From contig JAIPJH010000017.1 in NCBI GenBank assembly GCA_021734245.1, forward strand, positions 1 to 39,696: a stretch of DNA of 39,696 nt, given 5' to 3'. Position 1 is the first letter of the stretch, and every line of letters starts with the position of its first letter. This stretch comes from Candidatus Cloacimonadota bacterium. Its GTDB lineage: Bacteria; Cloacimonadota; Cloacimonadia; Cloacimonadales; TCS61. Both the position numbers and the translations under genes were made by a program. Shown piece by piece: positions 1 to 9,821 of this stretch. Below the pieces are notes generated by a model. The model searched no databases. It was not told the DNA's origin and was given only the letters and a program-made list of their open reading frames with translations.

Positions 1-518
1 AGAAATTTTAAAACAGGATTTCCTCTTTGAACTAAATGCTCTTTTGAATAATTGATGAGAAAAGATTTCTTATTGAAACCTAAAAACTCTACTCTGTAAT
101 CGTTTAGATAATCAAATTTGAAAGAATAATCATTAATATAACCCAACACTTTTTTTCCTGATAATAGACCTAATGCAGCATAACGTAAAGCTCTTGCATT
201 AAGTATAATGCAATCTACATCGCTTTTTCGAACTTTCTTTATTGTAGAAAATAAACCGTCATATTCTATATATCCATCTAATTTACAAAACTCTTGCTGC
301 ATTGTTATAAAATGTTTTGGAAAACATCCATAAATATCATATTTTTTTGAATTCTTAATTCTTTTAAGAAAAGGTGTATGGCATACAACATCGCCTATTC
401 CCATGATTTCAATAAGAAGAAGTTTTTTTACTCTCTGTTTTTCATTTAAACTTAATTTTCGATAATAAGTTAAAATTATAAAGAATATGTTCAATATAGA
501 TTTGTATAAAACTATCAT
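1..518 (-). CDS. Glycosyltransferase family 9 (heptosyltransferase-like), 3' end outside window
   Basis: This is an open frame on the minus strand that starts with ATG at 518 and runs off the left edge; 172 codons are visible and none is a stop. After a hydrophobic N-terminus (residues about 3-17) and a basic stretch, residues 33-49 read LLLIEIMGIGDVVCHTP. This is the first beta-strand and G-D loop of GT9 enzymes, which add heptose or another sugar to lipid A core or other glycans. The start overlaps the stop of the upstream GT4 gene in an ATGA, so the two are translationally coupled. It is probably the distal gene of the polysaccharide operon. The donor sugar cannot be read from the sequence, and the C-terminal nucleotide-sugar domain is not in view. 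Confidence 0.75.
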   Translation of the reverse strand, partial: MIVLYKSILNIFFIILTYYRKLSLNEKQRVKKLLLIEIMGIGDVVCHTPFLKRIKNSKKYDIYGCFPKHFITMQQEFCKLDGYIEYDGLFSTIKKVRKSDVDCIILNARALRYAALGLLSGKKVLGYINDYSFKFDYLNDYRVEFLGFNKKSFLINYSKEHLVQRGNPVLKF

Positions 519-1795
519 TTAGGATAACACTCAATTAATTTTTTCGTTAAACTTTCTCTTGAATATTCACTAATTTTATCTCTTGAAAATCTGAAATTGT
601 TTTTTTTGTTTATAATTTTTTCTATAGCTTTCAATATTTCTTTTTCATCTTCACAAAATGCATATTCGCCGAGTTCGTTCTCAATAATGAAATTTTCCAA
701 AAGACTATTTCGAGGACCAAGAGCTAAAATTGGATTACCAATGCGTGCTAATTCGAAAACTTTTCCTGTCAATACACCTTTTGATTCAGGATCGTTATTC
801 ACTATAATCACAGAAATATTTGCACCAGATGCGTATGAAATTGCATTATGATGAGATTTATATCCAAGATAATTGTAAAAATTCATCTTTTGTGTAGAAA
901 TATAATCTAATATTTCTTGAGCAACAGTACCAATGTGGATGAAATTGAACTCAAAATTATTATCTATTTCTAAATATTTTTTCATAGCGTTCAATAGTGG
1001 GACTGGTGAGCGTTTAAACGAATATAATTTCCCCATATAAAGAAATGTAAATTTATTAAATTTAAATTGTACTATTTTTTTAAAATCATCTTCATCATAC
1101 CCATTTGTAATAGTAATCGACCGATCTACAATTTCTGGAAATTCACTTCTATATTTTTCAGTAATATAGTCAGTTGCAAAGACAAAATAATCTGCATATC
1201 TTATAATCTTTGATTCCGTCTTTTTGATTATCTTAAGTCTTAATTTGTTTATATTCTCATCCAATTTGGGTTCAAATTGCCAAGCATCTCGATAATCCGC
1301 AAGCCAGAAAATCTTTTCATGAAATTTTTTTTTGAGTAAAACTCCAATGATAAAAGCGGAATAAGGAAATCCAGTTATATACACATTTTTTATCTTAAAC
1401 TTTTTGATAAGCTTAATAGCTTTGAAATATGCAAATGGCACCCAACCAATTTGCTTATCAATAGGAAAAATTAAATCATTTATATTTTTCAATAACTTCC
1501 AAATTATTTTTTTGAAGATATTGGGTTTTCTATTTACATTATATCTAAAATCTCTTATTGATTTGGTTCTATTTCCTGTTAGTCCACAACTTATTGTTTT
1601 CTGAATATGTACATTTTCTGGAATTTCCTTTAAAAGCGAATAATCTAATACTTTTTTTGTGGGTTTCTTAGGAGCAATAACATAAACTTTATATCCAGCT
1701 CGTGATAAATATTTAACAAATTTTAATGGTCTTTGAACTCCACTTTCTCCTGTTGGTGGAAATTCATTAATTATCATTAATATTCTTTTATTCAC
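515..1795 (-). CDS. Glycosyltransferase, GT4-like
   Basis: A 426-aa protein with two Rossmann-type halves. The N-terminal half starts with a hydrophobic strand followed by NEFPPTGESGVQR, the flexible acceptor-side loop common in GT4 enzymes. The C-terminal half has the FLYMGKLYSFKRS strand and a GKVFELARIGNPILAL segment that matches the donor-binding region. It probably transfers a sugar to a lipid-linked intermediate at the inner face of the membrane. The GTG start at 1795 overlaps the upstream gene by 8 nt. An ATG six codons later (1777) is an alternative. The EX7E pair is not clear, so the subfamily is uncertain. Confidence 0.72.
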   Translation of the reverse strand: MNKRILMIINEFPPTGESGVQRPLKFVKYLSRAGYKVYVIAPKKPTKKVLDYSLLKEIPENVHIQKTISCGLTGNRTKSIRDFRYNVNRKPNIFKKIIWKLLKNINDLIFPIDKQIGWVPFAYFKAIKLIKKFKIKNVYITGFPYSAFIIGVLLKKKFHEKIFWLADYRDAWQFEPKLDENINKLRLKIIKKTESKIIRYADYFVFATDYITEKYRSEFPEIVDRSITITNGYDEDDFKKIVQFKFNKFTFLYMGKLYSFKRSPVPLLNAMKKYLEIDNNFEFNFIHIGTVAQEILDYISTQKMNFYNYLGYKSHHNAISYASGANISVIIVNNDPESKGVLTGKVFELARIGNPILALGPRNSLLENFIIENELGEYAFCEDEKEILKAIEKIINKKNNFRFSRDKISEYSRESLTKKLIECYPK

Positions 1796-2765
1796 TATAG
1801 TAATTCCCTATTTTCTTATAAAGTGAAACTAATTTAGTATAGTTGCTAAATTTAGCTTTTACACTCTCAGCAGCATTTGCTCCAATATCATTTCTCAGCT
1901 CCGGATTTCTAATTAATTTTATTAAATTTTCAGCTAAGCTCGTTACATCATTTTTATCTACCAGAAAACCTGTCTTTTCATTTTCTATATAAGTCGATGG
2001 TCCCTGAGTTCTGGTTGAGATTACCGGCAATCCGCAAGCCATAGCTTCTACAATCGTCATCCCGAAAGTTTCACTAAGCGAAGTTTGCACATAAATATCA
2101 GCATTTTTCATAAAATCAGCAATTTCAGAATGATCTGCCTGATCAATAATTTGAACATTTTCCTGAATACTTAGTTCTTCACAAAGTTTTTTATAATATT
2201 TTTTTAACACACCTTTGCCAATTATTTGAAGTTTTACATCTGGAAATTCACCATTTATTTTATTATAAGCTCTCATCAGCATTTCATGATTCTTGACTGG
2301 TATGAAATTTCCCACAGTAAGAATTGTACAAGATTTACTACTTTTATGAGCTTTTCTGCCAAATTTATTAAATAGTTCTTTATCATAAACATTTGGCACT
2401 ATTTTCAGGTTAATCTTGGGAAAATAGCTTTTTACGTGATTTCCGAATATCTCCGAAACACAAATGAATTGAGTAACTTTTTCCATCGCATCACGAATCA
2501 ACTGCTTCTCTTTGATATTGTATGAATTACCACGATGATCGGGGTCGGTTTTGGGCAAAATTCGATAAAAGTCAAACCCATGAGATGTTATTAAAAAAGG
2601 TTTATCATATTTCTTCGCAAGCAAATAAGCAGCAATACCACTGGGAAAAATTGTGTGTGCATGAATTAAATCAAACTCATCAACATTACAATTCTTTTCT
2701 ATTTTTATTTTTTTTTCATACGTCACCATATATCCTAAAGATGAATTAAAATCATTTTTATTCAT
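1788..2765 (-). CDS. Glycosyltransferase family 4, N-terminally short
   Basis: A 325-aa GT4 enzyme. The C-terminal donor domain is complete: ILTVGNFIPVKNHEML, then SETFGMTIVEAMACGLPVIS, which holds the EX7E motif (E of SETF and E of VEAM), then GFLV. The N-terminal acceptor domain is short. The protein enters at FDLIHAHTIFPSG, which in full-length relatives lies about 80-100 residues in, so the first strand and the Gly-rich loop are missing. The ATG overlaps the stop of the upstream gene as ATGA, which supports this start. The gene therefore looks like a 5'-deleted copy that is still translated. Whether it is active is unknown. Confidence 0.7.
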   Translation of the reverse strand: MNKNDFNSSLGYMVTYEKKIKIEKNCNVDEFDLIHAHTIFPSGIAAYLLAKKYDKPFLITSHGFDFYRILPKTDPDHRGNSYNIKEKQLIRDAMEKVTQFICVSEIFGNHVKSYFPKINLKIVPNVYDKELFNKFGRKAHKSSKSCTILTVGNFIPVKNHEMLMRAYNKINGEFPDVKLQIIGKGVLKKYYKKLCEELSIQENVQIIDQADHSEIADFMKNADIYVQTSLSETFGMTIVEAMACGLPVISTRTQGPSTYIENEKTGFLVDKNDVTSLAENLIKLIRNPELRNDIGANAAESVKAKFSNYTKLVSLYKKIGNYYSE

Positions 2766-3991
2766 AATAATCCATTAACAATTTGTTTTAATTTCAATTC
2801 TTCTTTTTCCCAAGTATTTTCACGAAATGCTTTTCGAGAATTTACTTTCATTTTTTTTATCAGTTCTTTATTACTAGTTATTTCCAATATTGCATTTCTT
2901 ATATCTTTTTCTGAATCTGGATTTACTACTTTACCAATGTGATATCCTTTTATTATTTTTTTTATTTCCGGGAAATCACTTGCAATGATGGCTAATCCTG
3001 CAGCCATATACTCAAAAATTTTATTTGAAATGGTTGAATAATGATTTCTATTTACATTATGTAACAGTTGCAATCCAATATCTGCTGAAGAAGTATATTT
3101 AATCAAATCACCCGGCAAAACTGCATCTTTTACAAAAATCCGATTTTCCAATTTCTTTTCTTTAATATAATGAGTCAATGCTTTCTTATCTCTACCCATT
3201 CCCATGAATATTAATGAGATATCATTAAGCTCGGAAACAACATCCACCATTGTAAAAATTCCTCTTACACTGGTCAAACCACCTTGATAAAGAAGTATTG
3301 GAGTGGTTTTATCAATTAAGAATTCATCTCTAAATAAATCATATTTCTTTTCTAAAAAGACTTCATTATGACAATTTCTGATAACATTAATATTAGTAAT
3401 TTCGTATTTTTCTTCTAGGATTTTTTTTCTAAGATCTGTTGTTACAATTACTTTATCTACTTTTCTAATAACATGTTTTTCAAGATTTTGCCAAATTATC
3501 TGTCTCAATTTAGTTGCGTTATGAAACCTAGAACCCTCTAAAAAAATCTCATGGCTATCAAAAATTATTTTTGATTTATATAATTTAGAAATCAAGTAAC
3601 CTATATCCAAAGTATCCAGATCATTACAATAAATCAAGTCAGGTTTATTCAATGAAAAATATTTCAATAATTTAAAATGATAAATAATTACATTAATAAA
3701 TTCAATAAGTACCAATTTTAATCTATTATTTTTAATTTTTTCCTCATATATGGAATTCAAATTACTTAATTTGCTAGAAGCATTATGGTTTGATTTTCCC
3801 TTTTTTAGGGATGAAAATAATGGAATACGGTATATTTGATACTTAATTTTTTCGTGTGTAGGTAATTCTGCGATAGTCTTTGCTGCTAAAACAGTAGTAT
3901 CATAATTTTTTGAAAAAAAAGATGCTACATTCATAACTCTTTTATCATATACAAAATTATTCCACACCAAAATTGCTACACGTTTTCTCAT
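2762..3991 (-). CDS. Glycosyltransferase family 4
   Basis: A 409-aa GT4/GT1-clan enzyme. The N-terminal domain contains KPDLIYCNDLDTLDIGYL and SKIIFDSHEIF, typical of GT4 acceptor domains. The C-terminal domain has the strand PILLYQGGLTSVRGI and the donor-site segment SNKIFEYMAAGLAIIASD. It is a full-length member and likely acts in assembly of the polysaccharide repeat unit. It starts within the stop codon of the flippase gene (ATGA overlap at 3988-3991), and its own stop overlaps the next GT4, so three genes are translated in a coupled chain. Acceptor and donor are not predictable. Confidence 0.78.
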   Translation of the reverse strand: MRKRVAILVWNNFVYDKRVMNVASFFSKNYDTTVLAAKTIAELPTHEKIKYQIYRIPLFSSLKKGKSNHNASSKLSNLNSIYEEKIKNNRLKLVLIEFINVIIYHFKLLKYFSLNKPDLIYCNDLDTLDIGYLISKLYKSKIIFDSHEIFLEGSRFHNATKLRQIIWQNLEKHVIRKVDKVIVTTDLRKKILEEKYEITNINVIRNCHNEVFLEKKYDLFRDEFLIDKTTPILLYQGGLTSVRGIFTMVDVVSELNDISLIFMGMGRDKKALTHYIKEKKLENRIFVKDAVLPGDLIKYTSSADIGLQLLHNVNRNHYSTISNKIFEYMAAGLAIIASDFPEIKKIIKGYHIGKVVNPDSEKDIRNAILEITSNKELIKKMKVNSRKAFRENTWEKEELKLKQIVNGLL

Positions 3992-5430
3992 ATATTGCCT
4001 TTCAAAATATTTTTCATGTTCGATATTCTTAGCTTACTTATCTTCATTAATACACCTATTGAAATTACTAATAATATTATTCTAAAAATTAATACTAAAT
4101 TATAATTCATTGTTAAATATGTTACACCAAAACATATAATAACGCTTTCAAAAAATAATAAAATATTATATGAAATACGATAATTTTTTTGAGCAAAAAA
4201 GTATTGCAAAATTATCAACAAGACTGATGCAATCATACTTGCATAAGCAGCTCCATAAATATTGAACTTTGGTATTAAAATAAAATTAAGTAGAATATTT
4301 ACTGAAGCTGCTATCATTGTAGCTATAGAAGCAAGTTTATTCTTATATGTTAGAGTTAATCCGACAGACAACAACATAAATAAACCACTGAATAATGCCG
4401 AGGCAGTTAATAAAGGAATAATTTTGTATGCTTCATGGTAGTCTGAATTCTTTGCTATAATTTCAATTATTGGTTGCGAGAAAATTACAATTCCGATGAA
4501 AAATATGGCTTCAATTACAAGGAAGTATTTAAATGTACGTGCATAGAAAGCTTTTGCATCCCCAGCCTTCTCATGCTTGTACATGGCTACTCCCCAAGAT
4601 AAGGAAAAGGGTTGAATTATGATCATTTTTACAATATTTGCAAATTTCGCTGCTAAACTGTAAATTCCGATTTTTGAAAAGGCAATTTCCGCTGGTAGAA
4701 GAAATTTTAACATATATCTGTCTGTAAGATTCAAAATCCATAAAGATAGACCACTTACAATTAATGGTAAACCAAATTTTAAAATATTTTTCAGGATTTT
4801 GAAATCCACTGTCAATTTTATGTTTTTCAGTAAAATAAAGGAAGAAGCTATAAATGTAATTATGGTTGCGGAAGTTATACCTTCACAGACTCCAACATAT
4901 CCTCTTTTCAGTACAACAATCAGATAAATGTTCACAGTTGCATAAATTATAGTTCGCAGAACATTGAAAATTGTAAAAAGAATTGGCTTCTCCTTTGCCC
5001 TGATTACTGCATAATTTACCCCTAAAAGTACTGCAAAATATGTATTGATAATTAAGAGAATGAACAGATATTGTTGTTTTTCTACTCCAAGTAAAATCGG
5101 AGCCAGGACCTTACTGAAAGAAATTAAAATTATAAGAATTACCAATCCTACGATAAGCAAGAAAAGAAATGCTGTTCCGATTATCTTCTTTTTGTATTCT
5201 GTACTTTCTTCTCTATAATATTCCCTGAAAACGGCAGAGGAGACTCCAAAACCCATGATTATCGTTAGAACTGAAATCAAGATATTAATTATCTCGACAA
5301 CCCCATAATCAGCAGGAGATAAATAAGCCAGGTAAACAGGTAATAATAAAAATGATATTAGTCGCAAACTCATACCACCTAAGCTGTAAATGATTGTCTG
5401 AGAAAAGAGATCTTTTATTTTGCTTTTCAT
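3988..5430 (-). CDS. Polysaccharide flippase, Wzx/MOP superfamily
   Basis: A 480-aa integral membrane protein with about 12-14 hydrophobic segments along its whole length and short basic loops, as in Wzx/RfbX oligosaccharide flippases. The N-terminus (FSQTIIYSLGGMSLRLISFL, then a conserved LSPADYGVVEI loop) is characteristic of this family. Its role would be to move undecaprenyl-PP-linked repeat units across the inner membrane for Wzy polymerisation. The neighbours fit: a polymerase-like protein and a chain-length regulator lie just upstream in the same operon. It is separated by 1 nt from the preceding GT4 and overlaps the following one. Confidence 0.85.
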   Translation of the reverse strand: MKSKIKDLFSQTIIYSLGGMSLRLISFLLLPVYLAYLSPADYGVVEIINILISVLTIIMGFGVSSAVFREYYREESTEYKKKIIGTAFLFLLIVGLVILIILISFSKVLAPILLGVEKQQYLFILLIINTYFAVLLGVNYAVIRAKEKPILFTIFNVLRTIIYATVNIYLIVVLKRGYVGVCEGITSATIITFIASSFILLKNIKLTVDFKILKNILKFGLPLIVSGLSLWILNLTDRYMLKFLLPAEIAFSKIGIYSLAAKFANIVKMIIIQPFSLSWGVAMYKHEKAGDAKAFYARTFKYFLVIEAIFFIGIVIFSQPIIEIIAKNSDYHEAYKIIPLLTASALFSGLFMLLSVGLTLTYKNKLASIATMIAASVNILLNFILIPKFNIYGAAYASMIASVLLIILQYFFAQKNYRISYNILLFFESVIICFGVTYLTMNYNLVLIFRIILLVISIGVLMKISKLRISNMKNILKGNI

Positions 5431-5431
5431 A

Positions 5432-6622
5432 CTATATTTTATTTATTCTCTGTTTCAATCTCTTGATAGATCTTTCCCAGGTAAATGTAGTTTCTACTTT
5501 TTTTCGAGCATTATAGCCCAAATCTCTACAATAATCTGGATTTTCTAATAAATATATAATTTTCTCTGCAAGTTCCATATGTGATTCTGGTTTAAATAGC
5601 AATCCATTTTCACGATCTTTAATAATTTCTGGTATTCCACCTACATCTGAGCCAATTACAGGTTTACCACAGGCATTTGCTTCTAATATTACAAGACCAA
5701 AAGCTTCCTTTCTTGATGGAAGAACTACAAAATCACATGAATGATAAAAAGAAGGCAATTTATCGTGATGTACTCCATCTTGAAATTGAACAAAATCTTT
5801 CAATTCTTTTTTTACAATTAACTCATCTAAGTAGTCTTGATAACTTCCATCTCTTCTATTTCCAAGCATAATATAAATAAAATCTTGTCTTGTTTTCTTA
5901 ACTTCTGCCAGTGCATTCAATAGTATATCTAATCCTTTTCCATAGACGAAATTCGAAACAGTCAAAATTACGGATTTATAATATTTTTTTTTTTCATGAT
6001 AATTATTTTTTATATTGAATATTTTATCATCATATCCCATATAATTAACAAAAACATTATTCATTTTTGAACCAACAAATTTCTGAACTTCACTTTTCAT
6101 AAAGAAACTATTTGCTACAACAATATCTGAATTTTCTAAGATATATTTCATTAACCATTTATGCTGAAATCTTCCAGAAAAAGAATGAATTTCTGAACCA
6201 TGCAATAAAATGACGGATTTAAAACCATATAATTTTTTCAATATAACTGGAATCAGACCTTCTGGAGAAACAATCGCAGAAATACATATATTTATATCCT
6301 GTTTCTTAATACTTTGTAACGCATTTAATAATCTTTCAGAAATTTGATATCTTACAGTTCTATTAATAACCAAAAGAAAAAATAATTTAATAAATCCTTT
6401 CACAAATAATTTAATTAAAAAATTGCATTGGATATTGCGCAATTTCTTTTTGTAACAATAATATACTTTATGATTTTTGATTGGTATTTTGTGTGGTTTA
6501 TTTGAATTCTTTGCTATTATCGATAAAGAATCGTTAAAATAGCCTTTATCAATTGCTTCAATGTAAGTTTGAATCCCACTTGTAGAATGATGGAAATAAC
6601 GACTAATTAGTAGGACATGCAT
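5432..6622 (-). CDS. Glycosyltransferase family 4
   Basis: A 396-aa GT4 enzyme. The N-terminus MHVLLISRYFHHSTSGIQTY has the first strand and acceptor loop. The C-terminal domain has VSNFVYGKGLDILLNAL (donor-side strand) and a textbook EX7E motif in SRKEAFGLVILEANACGKPV, followed by GLLF. It probably adds a sugar of the repeat unit on the cytoplasmic face of the membrane. Its start lies 20 nt inside the end of the polymerase gene, so translation is likely coupled. Among the GT4 genes of this cluster it has the best preserved motifs. Confidence 0.8.
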   Translation of the reverse strand: MHVLLISRYFHHSTSGIQTYIEAIDKGYFNDSLSIIAKNSNKPHKIPIKNHKVYYCYKKKLRNIQCNFLIKLFVKGFIKLFFLLVINRTVRYQISERLLNALQSIKKQDINICISAIVSPEGLIPVILKKLYGFKSVILLHGSEIHSFSGRFQHKWLMKYILENSDIVVANSFFMKSEVQKFVGSKMNNVFVNYMGYDDKIFNIKNNYHEKKKYYKSVILTVSNFVYGKGLDILLNALAEVKKTRQDFIYIMLGNRRDGSYQDYLDELIVKKELKDFVQFQDGVHHDKLPSFYHSCDFVVLPSRKEAFGLVILEANACGKPVIGSDVGGIPEIIKDRENGLLFKPESHMELAEKIIYLLENPDYCRDLGYNARKKVETTFTWERSIKRLKQRINKI

Positions 6623-7868
6623 CTTTTGTTTTCTCTATATGAACTTCTCTGTAACCAAACAAAGCATATATCAGCATTATCCAAAATATATGATAACCCA
6701 TTATGGAGCTAGGAATGATTGAACTAGCAATAAAAAAAAGTATCATTAATAAATAATGTAGTCCTAATTCTGATTTTTTAAAAACCATTTTTAAATAGAA
6801 TATCCCAGAACTCACAATTAAATATATAAAAGTAACTGCTAAGATTATCCCATTATTTGATAATATTTCTAAAAAAAGATTATGATTTTTTATAATTCCA
6901 CCAGTCTTAATTGATTTTACAGGATTCATGAAAAAATCAAAATTACCACTACCCACTCCAAAACCCCAGGTTTTAATCAAAGCATCGAAGGATTTATTCA
7001 TTAATTCAATCCTTACTTCAATAGATGAAGATAGAACGTTTTGTGTTTCAGTTGAAAGTGTGCTAAATTGAAATTCTATATAATCCTTTGCTAAATAATA
7101 ATGATCTGTCCAATAAAAACTCACAATAAGTAACGCCAAAATCAGAAAGATGATTGTTAAGATTTTTGTTAATTTTCCTGTAAAAAACAACCAATATAAA
7201 GGCAAAATTAAAAATATGGTTAGTATTGCTAACCTTGCTCCATTAAGGATAATAATGAAAAGAGATAAAAACATCATCGCAATACTAACAAATTTCACAA
7301 TAATGTTTTTACTCCTTTTTAAATAAAATAGACCTATTGGAAAATATAACATCAAAATAGAAGCATTATCATTTTCATTTGAAAAAACAGCAGTTGGTTT
7401 AAATGTAAACACCTGCATTTTAACAAATCGAGAATTAGGTAAATGATTCCAGGTAAGCATTTCCCAGATTGATATAGCTAAATATAAAATAATAACTAAT
7501 GTGAAAAAAAAACGAATATAATCGAAAAAATTTTTTAATGTAGATTCCTGTGAAAATATAAATGCAATTGTAAAATAAAAAATATTATAAATCAAATATG
7601 TAGTTATTACGTCTTGGTTTATTGCCCAAAACATAGATAATAAAGTCCAGATAATCCAAAAACCAAAAAACAAATTTATTATTACTGACTTTGAATCATA
7701 AATAATTGATCTTTCCCAAAAAAACATAACAATAAAATACAAACAAAAAACTATTATTGATAGCATTAAGCCTGGTTTATGTATTGTTGGATAGATAATA
7801 CTTAATAAAAAAAGGCCATACAATATAACCGTTATTGTACGAAAATTCAAGACTTTAATATTTATCAT
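6603..7868 (-). CDS. O-antigen polymerase/ligase-like membrane protein (Wzy/WaaL)
   Basis: About 421 aa with ten or more transmembrane segments. A large polar segment with SSSIEVRIELMNKSF precedes GFGVGSGNFDFF and then KNHNLFLEILSNNGII. The latter is the H-N-x-(F/Y)-L-E motif of the Wzy_C/O-antigen ligase domain. The likely role is polymerising flipped repeat units on the periplasmic side, or ligating them to an acceptor. I chose the ATG at 7868 because it overlaps the wzz stop as ATGA. A TTG at 7892 would add eight residues but has no such support. Polymerase versus ligase cannot be settled from sequence alone. Confidence 0.8.
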   Translation of the reverse strand: MINIKVLNFRTITVILYGLFLLSIIYPTIHKPGLMLSIIVFCLYFIVMFFWERSIIYDSKSVIINLFFGFWIIWTLLSMFWAINQDVITTYLIYNIFYFTIAFIFSQESTLKNFFDYIRFFFTLVIILYLAISIWEMLTWNHLPNSRFVKMQVFTFKPTAVFSNENDNASILMLYFPIGLFYLKRSKNIIVKFVSIAMMFLSLFIIILNGARLAILTIFLILPLYWLFFTGKLTKILTIIFLILALLIVSFYWTDHYYLAKDYIEFQFSTLSTETQNVLSSSIEVRIELMNKSFDALIKTWGFGVGSGNFDFFMNPVKSIKTGGIIKNHNLFLEILSNNGIILAVTFIYLIVSSGIFYLKMVFKKSELGLHYLLMILFFIASSIIPSSIMGYHIFWIMLIYALFGYREVHIEKTKDACPTN

Positions 7869-9040
7869 TCTTTCGAGAATAGAATCTTCCAAAATTTTCT
7901 AATTTTTACTTTTTGTTCATCTGAAGTATATTGAGAGATAATAACTAAAGTACTGCTGATGATAATGGCAGATAAAAACATAATGATACAAAATCTAGCT
8001 CTTTTTGGTTTTGACCGATAGCCAGCAATATTTCCTTCATCAATTATTTCTAATGATGGTAAATCTTTTAATTCCTCAAGTCGAGCAGATTCTAGTTGTG
8101 GAAATATAAATTCATACAAAGTCTTGTTTATTTCCAATTGACTATAAAGTGAAGAATAAGAATTCGCTAATTCTGGTACATTCTCCATGCCAAGCATATA
8201 TTTATAATCTGAACCAGATTCTAACCCTTTTATCTTTTTATCGATTTCTGATAATGAAAGTTCAAGGATTTTCAATTTTGCAGATCCCTCTGGGTACAAT
8301 TCATTATATGATACGATTTCCATTTCAAGTTCTAATTGTTTCTTAAGCAATGAGCTATAGAGATCTATTGCTCCTCTTATTTGACTATCGATTTCTAAAA
8401 CCCTATTTTTTTCTTGAAAATTTTGCATTCTTAGTTTTAGTTCATCCATTTTTGATTCTATTTCTTCAATTCGACTTTCCAGAAAAATCCTTTTTTGTCT
8501 TCCTTTAGATTTTTGCACAGTTAAATTATATTCTTCAATTTTTTTTACATAATAATCTACAATTTCTTTTGATAGCAATCTATCTTTTGTTTCCGCATAA
8601 ATATGAATTATACCTGTTTCTGGGCTAACATAGAAACTCATAATTGATTCTTGTAATAAGGCTGTAGCTGTTTCCATCACTCTATAAGGATCTTCTTCTA
8701 CAATTTCAAAATAGGTAGCTAAATCAAAATGCTTAACAACGTCTTCCGAAAAAGTGCGACTATTCATAATCGATACAAAATCTATAGATGACGTCGTAAC
8801 ATTACCATTTAAAAAAGAACTTCCTAAACCCATTAGAGCACTTGATATATTCAAACCCTGGTTATTATCTGTGACAGGTTTTATAGTCGCTTTCGACACC
8901 CAATACTGAGGTATAATCAGAACAAAAAGAACTGATAGAATCGATACTATGAGAGTAACCAAAATAATTATTTTTTTTCTTTTTGCCAAAACAATAAAGA
9001 TATCAATTAAATTAACTTTTTTTATTTGCTCATTACTCAT
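7865..9040 (-). CDS. Chain-length determinant protein, Wzz family
   Basis: A 391-aa polysaccharide co-polymerase with the typical architecture. A short cytoplasmic N-terminus (LIDIFIVLAKRKK) leads into TM1 (about residues 23-46) with a following PQYWVSKATIKP motif. A long periplasmic part carries a coiled-coil region (about 175-240), and TM2 lies near residues 345-368, preceded by a Pro/Lys-rich RSKPKRAR. No C-terminal tyrosine-kinase domain follows, so it resembles the enteric Wzz type rather than the fused Wzc type. It would set polymer length together with the adjacent polymerase. Its ATG overlaps the stop of exonuclease III (ATGA). Confidence 0.85.
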   Translation of the reverse strand: MSNEQIKKVNLIDIFIVLAKRKKIIILVTLIVSILSVLFVLIIPQYWVSKATIKPVTDNNQGLNISSALMGLGSSFLNGNVTTSSIDFVSIMNSRTFSEDVVKHFDLATYFEIVEEDPYRVMETATALLQESIMSFYVSPETGIIHIYAETKDRLLSKEIVDYYVKKIEEYNLTVQKSKGRQKRIFLESRIEEIESKMDELKLRMQNFQEKNRVLEIDSQIRGAIDLYSSLLKKQLELEMEIVSYNELYPEGSAKLKILELSLSEIDKKIKGLESGSDYKYMLGMENVPELANSYSSLYSQLEINKTLYEFIFPQLESARLEELKDLPSLEIIDEGNIAGYRSKPKRARFCIIMFLSAIIISSTLVIISQYTSDEQKVKIRKFWKILFSKE

Positions 9041-9801
9041 TTTCTAATCTCCACTCCAACAGGACAATGATCACTTCCTAAAATGTCCTGTCGAATATAT
9101 GCTTTTTTTATGTTTTTTAAATTTTCTTTATTTGTAAAAAAGTAATCGATGCGCCAACCTACATTTCTGCTGCGCGCACCAAAACGATAAGTCCACCAGG
9201 AATATTGATCTGGTTCATTATTGAACTCGCGGAATGTATCGACCCAGCCATTTTCTACGATTTTATCAAGCCAAGCTCTTTCAATCGGTAAAAATCCTGA
9301 AATTTTCGCATTTTGCGTGGGATTTGCCAAATCGATCTCTTTATGTGCTGTATTGAAATCACCGCAAACGATCACGTTTTTTCCCTCTGCCCGTAAAACC
9401 TGCATTAAAGTGAACATTCGTTCATAGTAATCCATTTTATACTTGAGTCTCTTATCACTCATTTGTCCGTTTGGAAAGTAGCAATTCATCAGAGTAAAAT
9501 CTTCATACTCAGCAATGATCAATCTTCCTTCGGTATCAAATTCCGGATGACCAATGGAATATTCCACGCTTTTCGGTTTGATCTTTGTGAATAACGCTAC
9601 GCCTGAATATCCTTTCTTCTCAGCAAAATTCCAATATTTGTAATAATTTTTTAGTTCTTGAATCTCCTTGGGAATCTGCTCTTTCTGTAATTTGGTTTCC
9701 TGAATAGCTAAAATATCGGGATCTTCATTTCCCAGAAATTCTAGAAAATTTTTTCTTAGAACTGCCCTTAAACCATTAACATTCCATGATACAATATACA
9801 T
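9037..9801 (-). CDS. xth: Exodeoxyribonuclease III / AP endonuclease
   Basis: A 254-aa member of the ExoIII/ExoA class of the EEP (endonuclease/exonuclease/phosphatase) superfamily, which cleaves abasic sites and degrades 3' ends in base-excision repair. Active-site elements are all visible: VSWNVNGLR (Asn7), AIQETKLQ (metal-binding Glu35), GDFNTAH, and GSDHCPV near the C-terminus (His245). The ATG at 9801 is preferred because GGTGAG lies just upstream. A TTG at 9816 would add five residues and consume that ribosome-binding site. Its stop overlaps the wzz start, so a DNA repair gene is coupled to a surface-polysaccharide gene. Confidence 0.92.
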   Translation of the reverse strand: MYIVSWNVNGLRAVLRKNFLEFLGNEDPDILAIQETKLQKEQIPKEIQELKNYYKYWNFAEKKGYSGVALFTKIKPKSVEYSIGHPEFDTEGRLIIAEYEDFTLMNCYFPNGQMSDKRLKYKMDYYERMFTLMQVLRAEGKNVIVCGDFNTAHKEIDLANPTQNAKISGFLPIERAWLDKIVENGWVDTFREFNNEPDQYSWWTYRFGARSRNVGWRIDYFFTNKENLKNIKKAYIRQDILGSDHCPVGVEIRK

Positions 9802-9821
9802 ATTTTTTCTCACCAATAATA

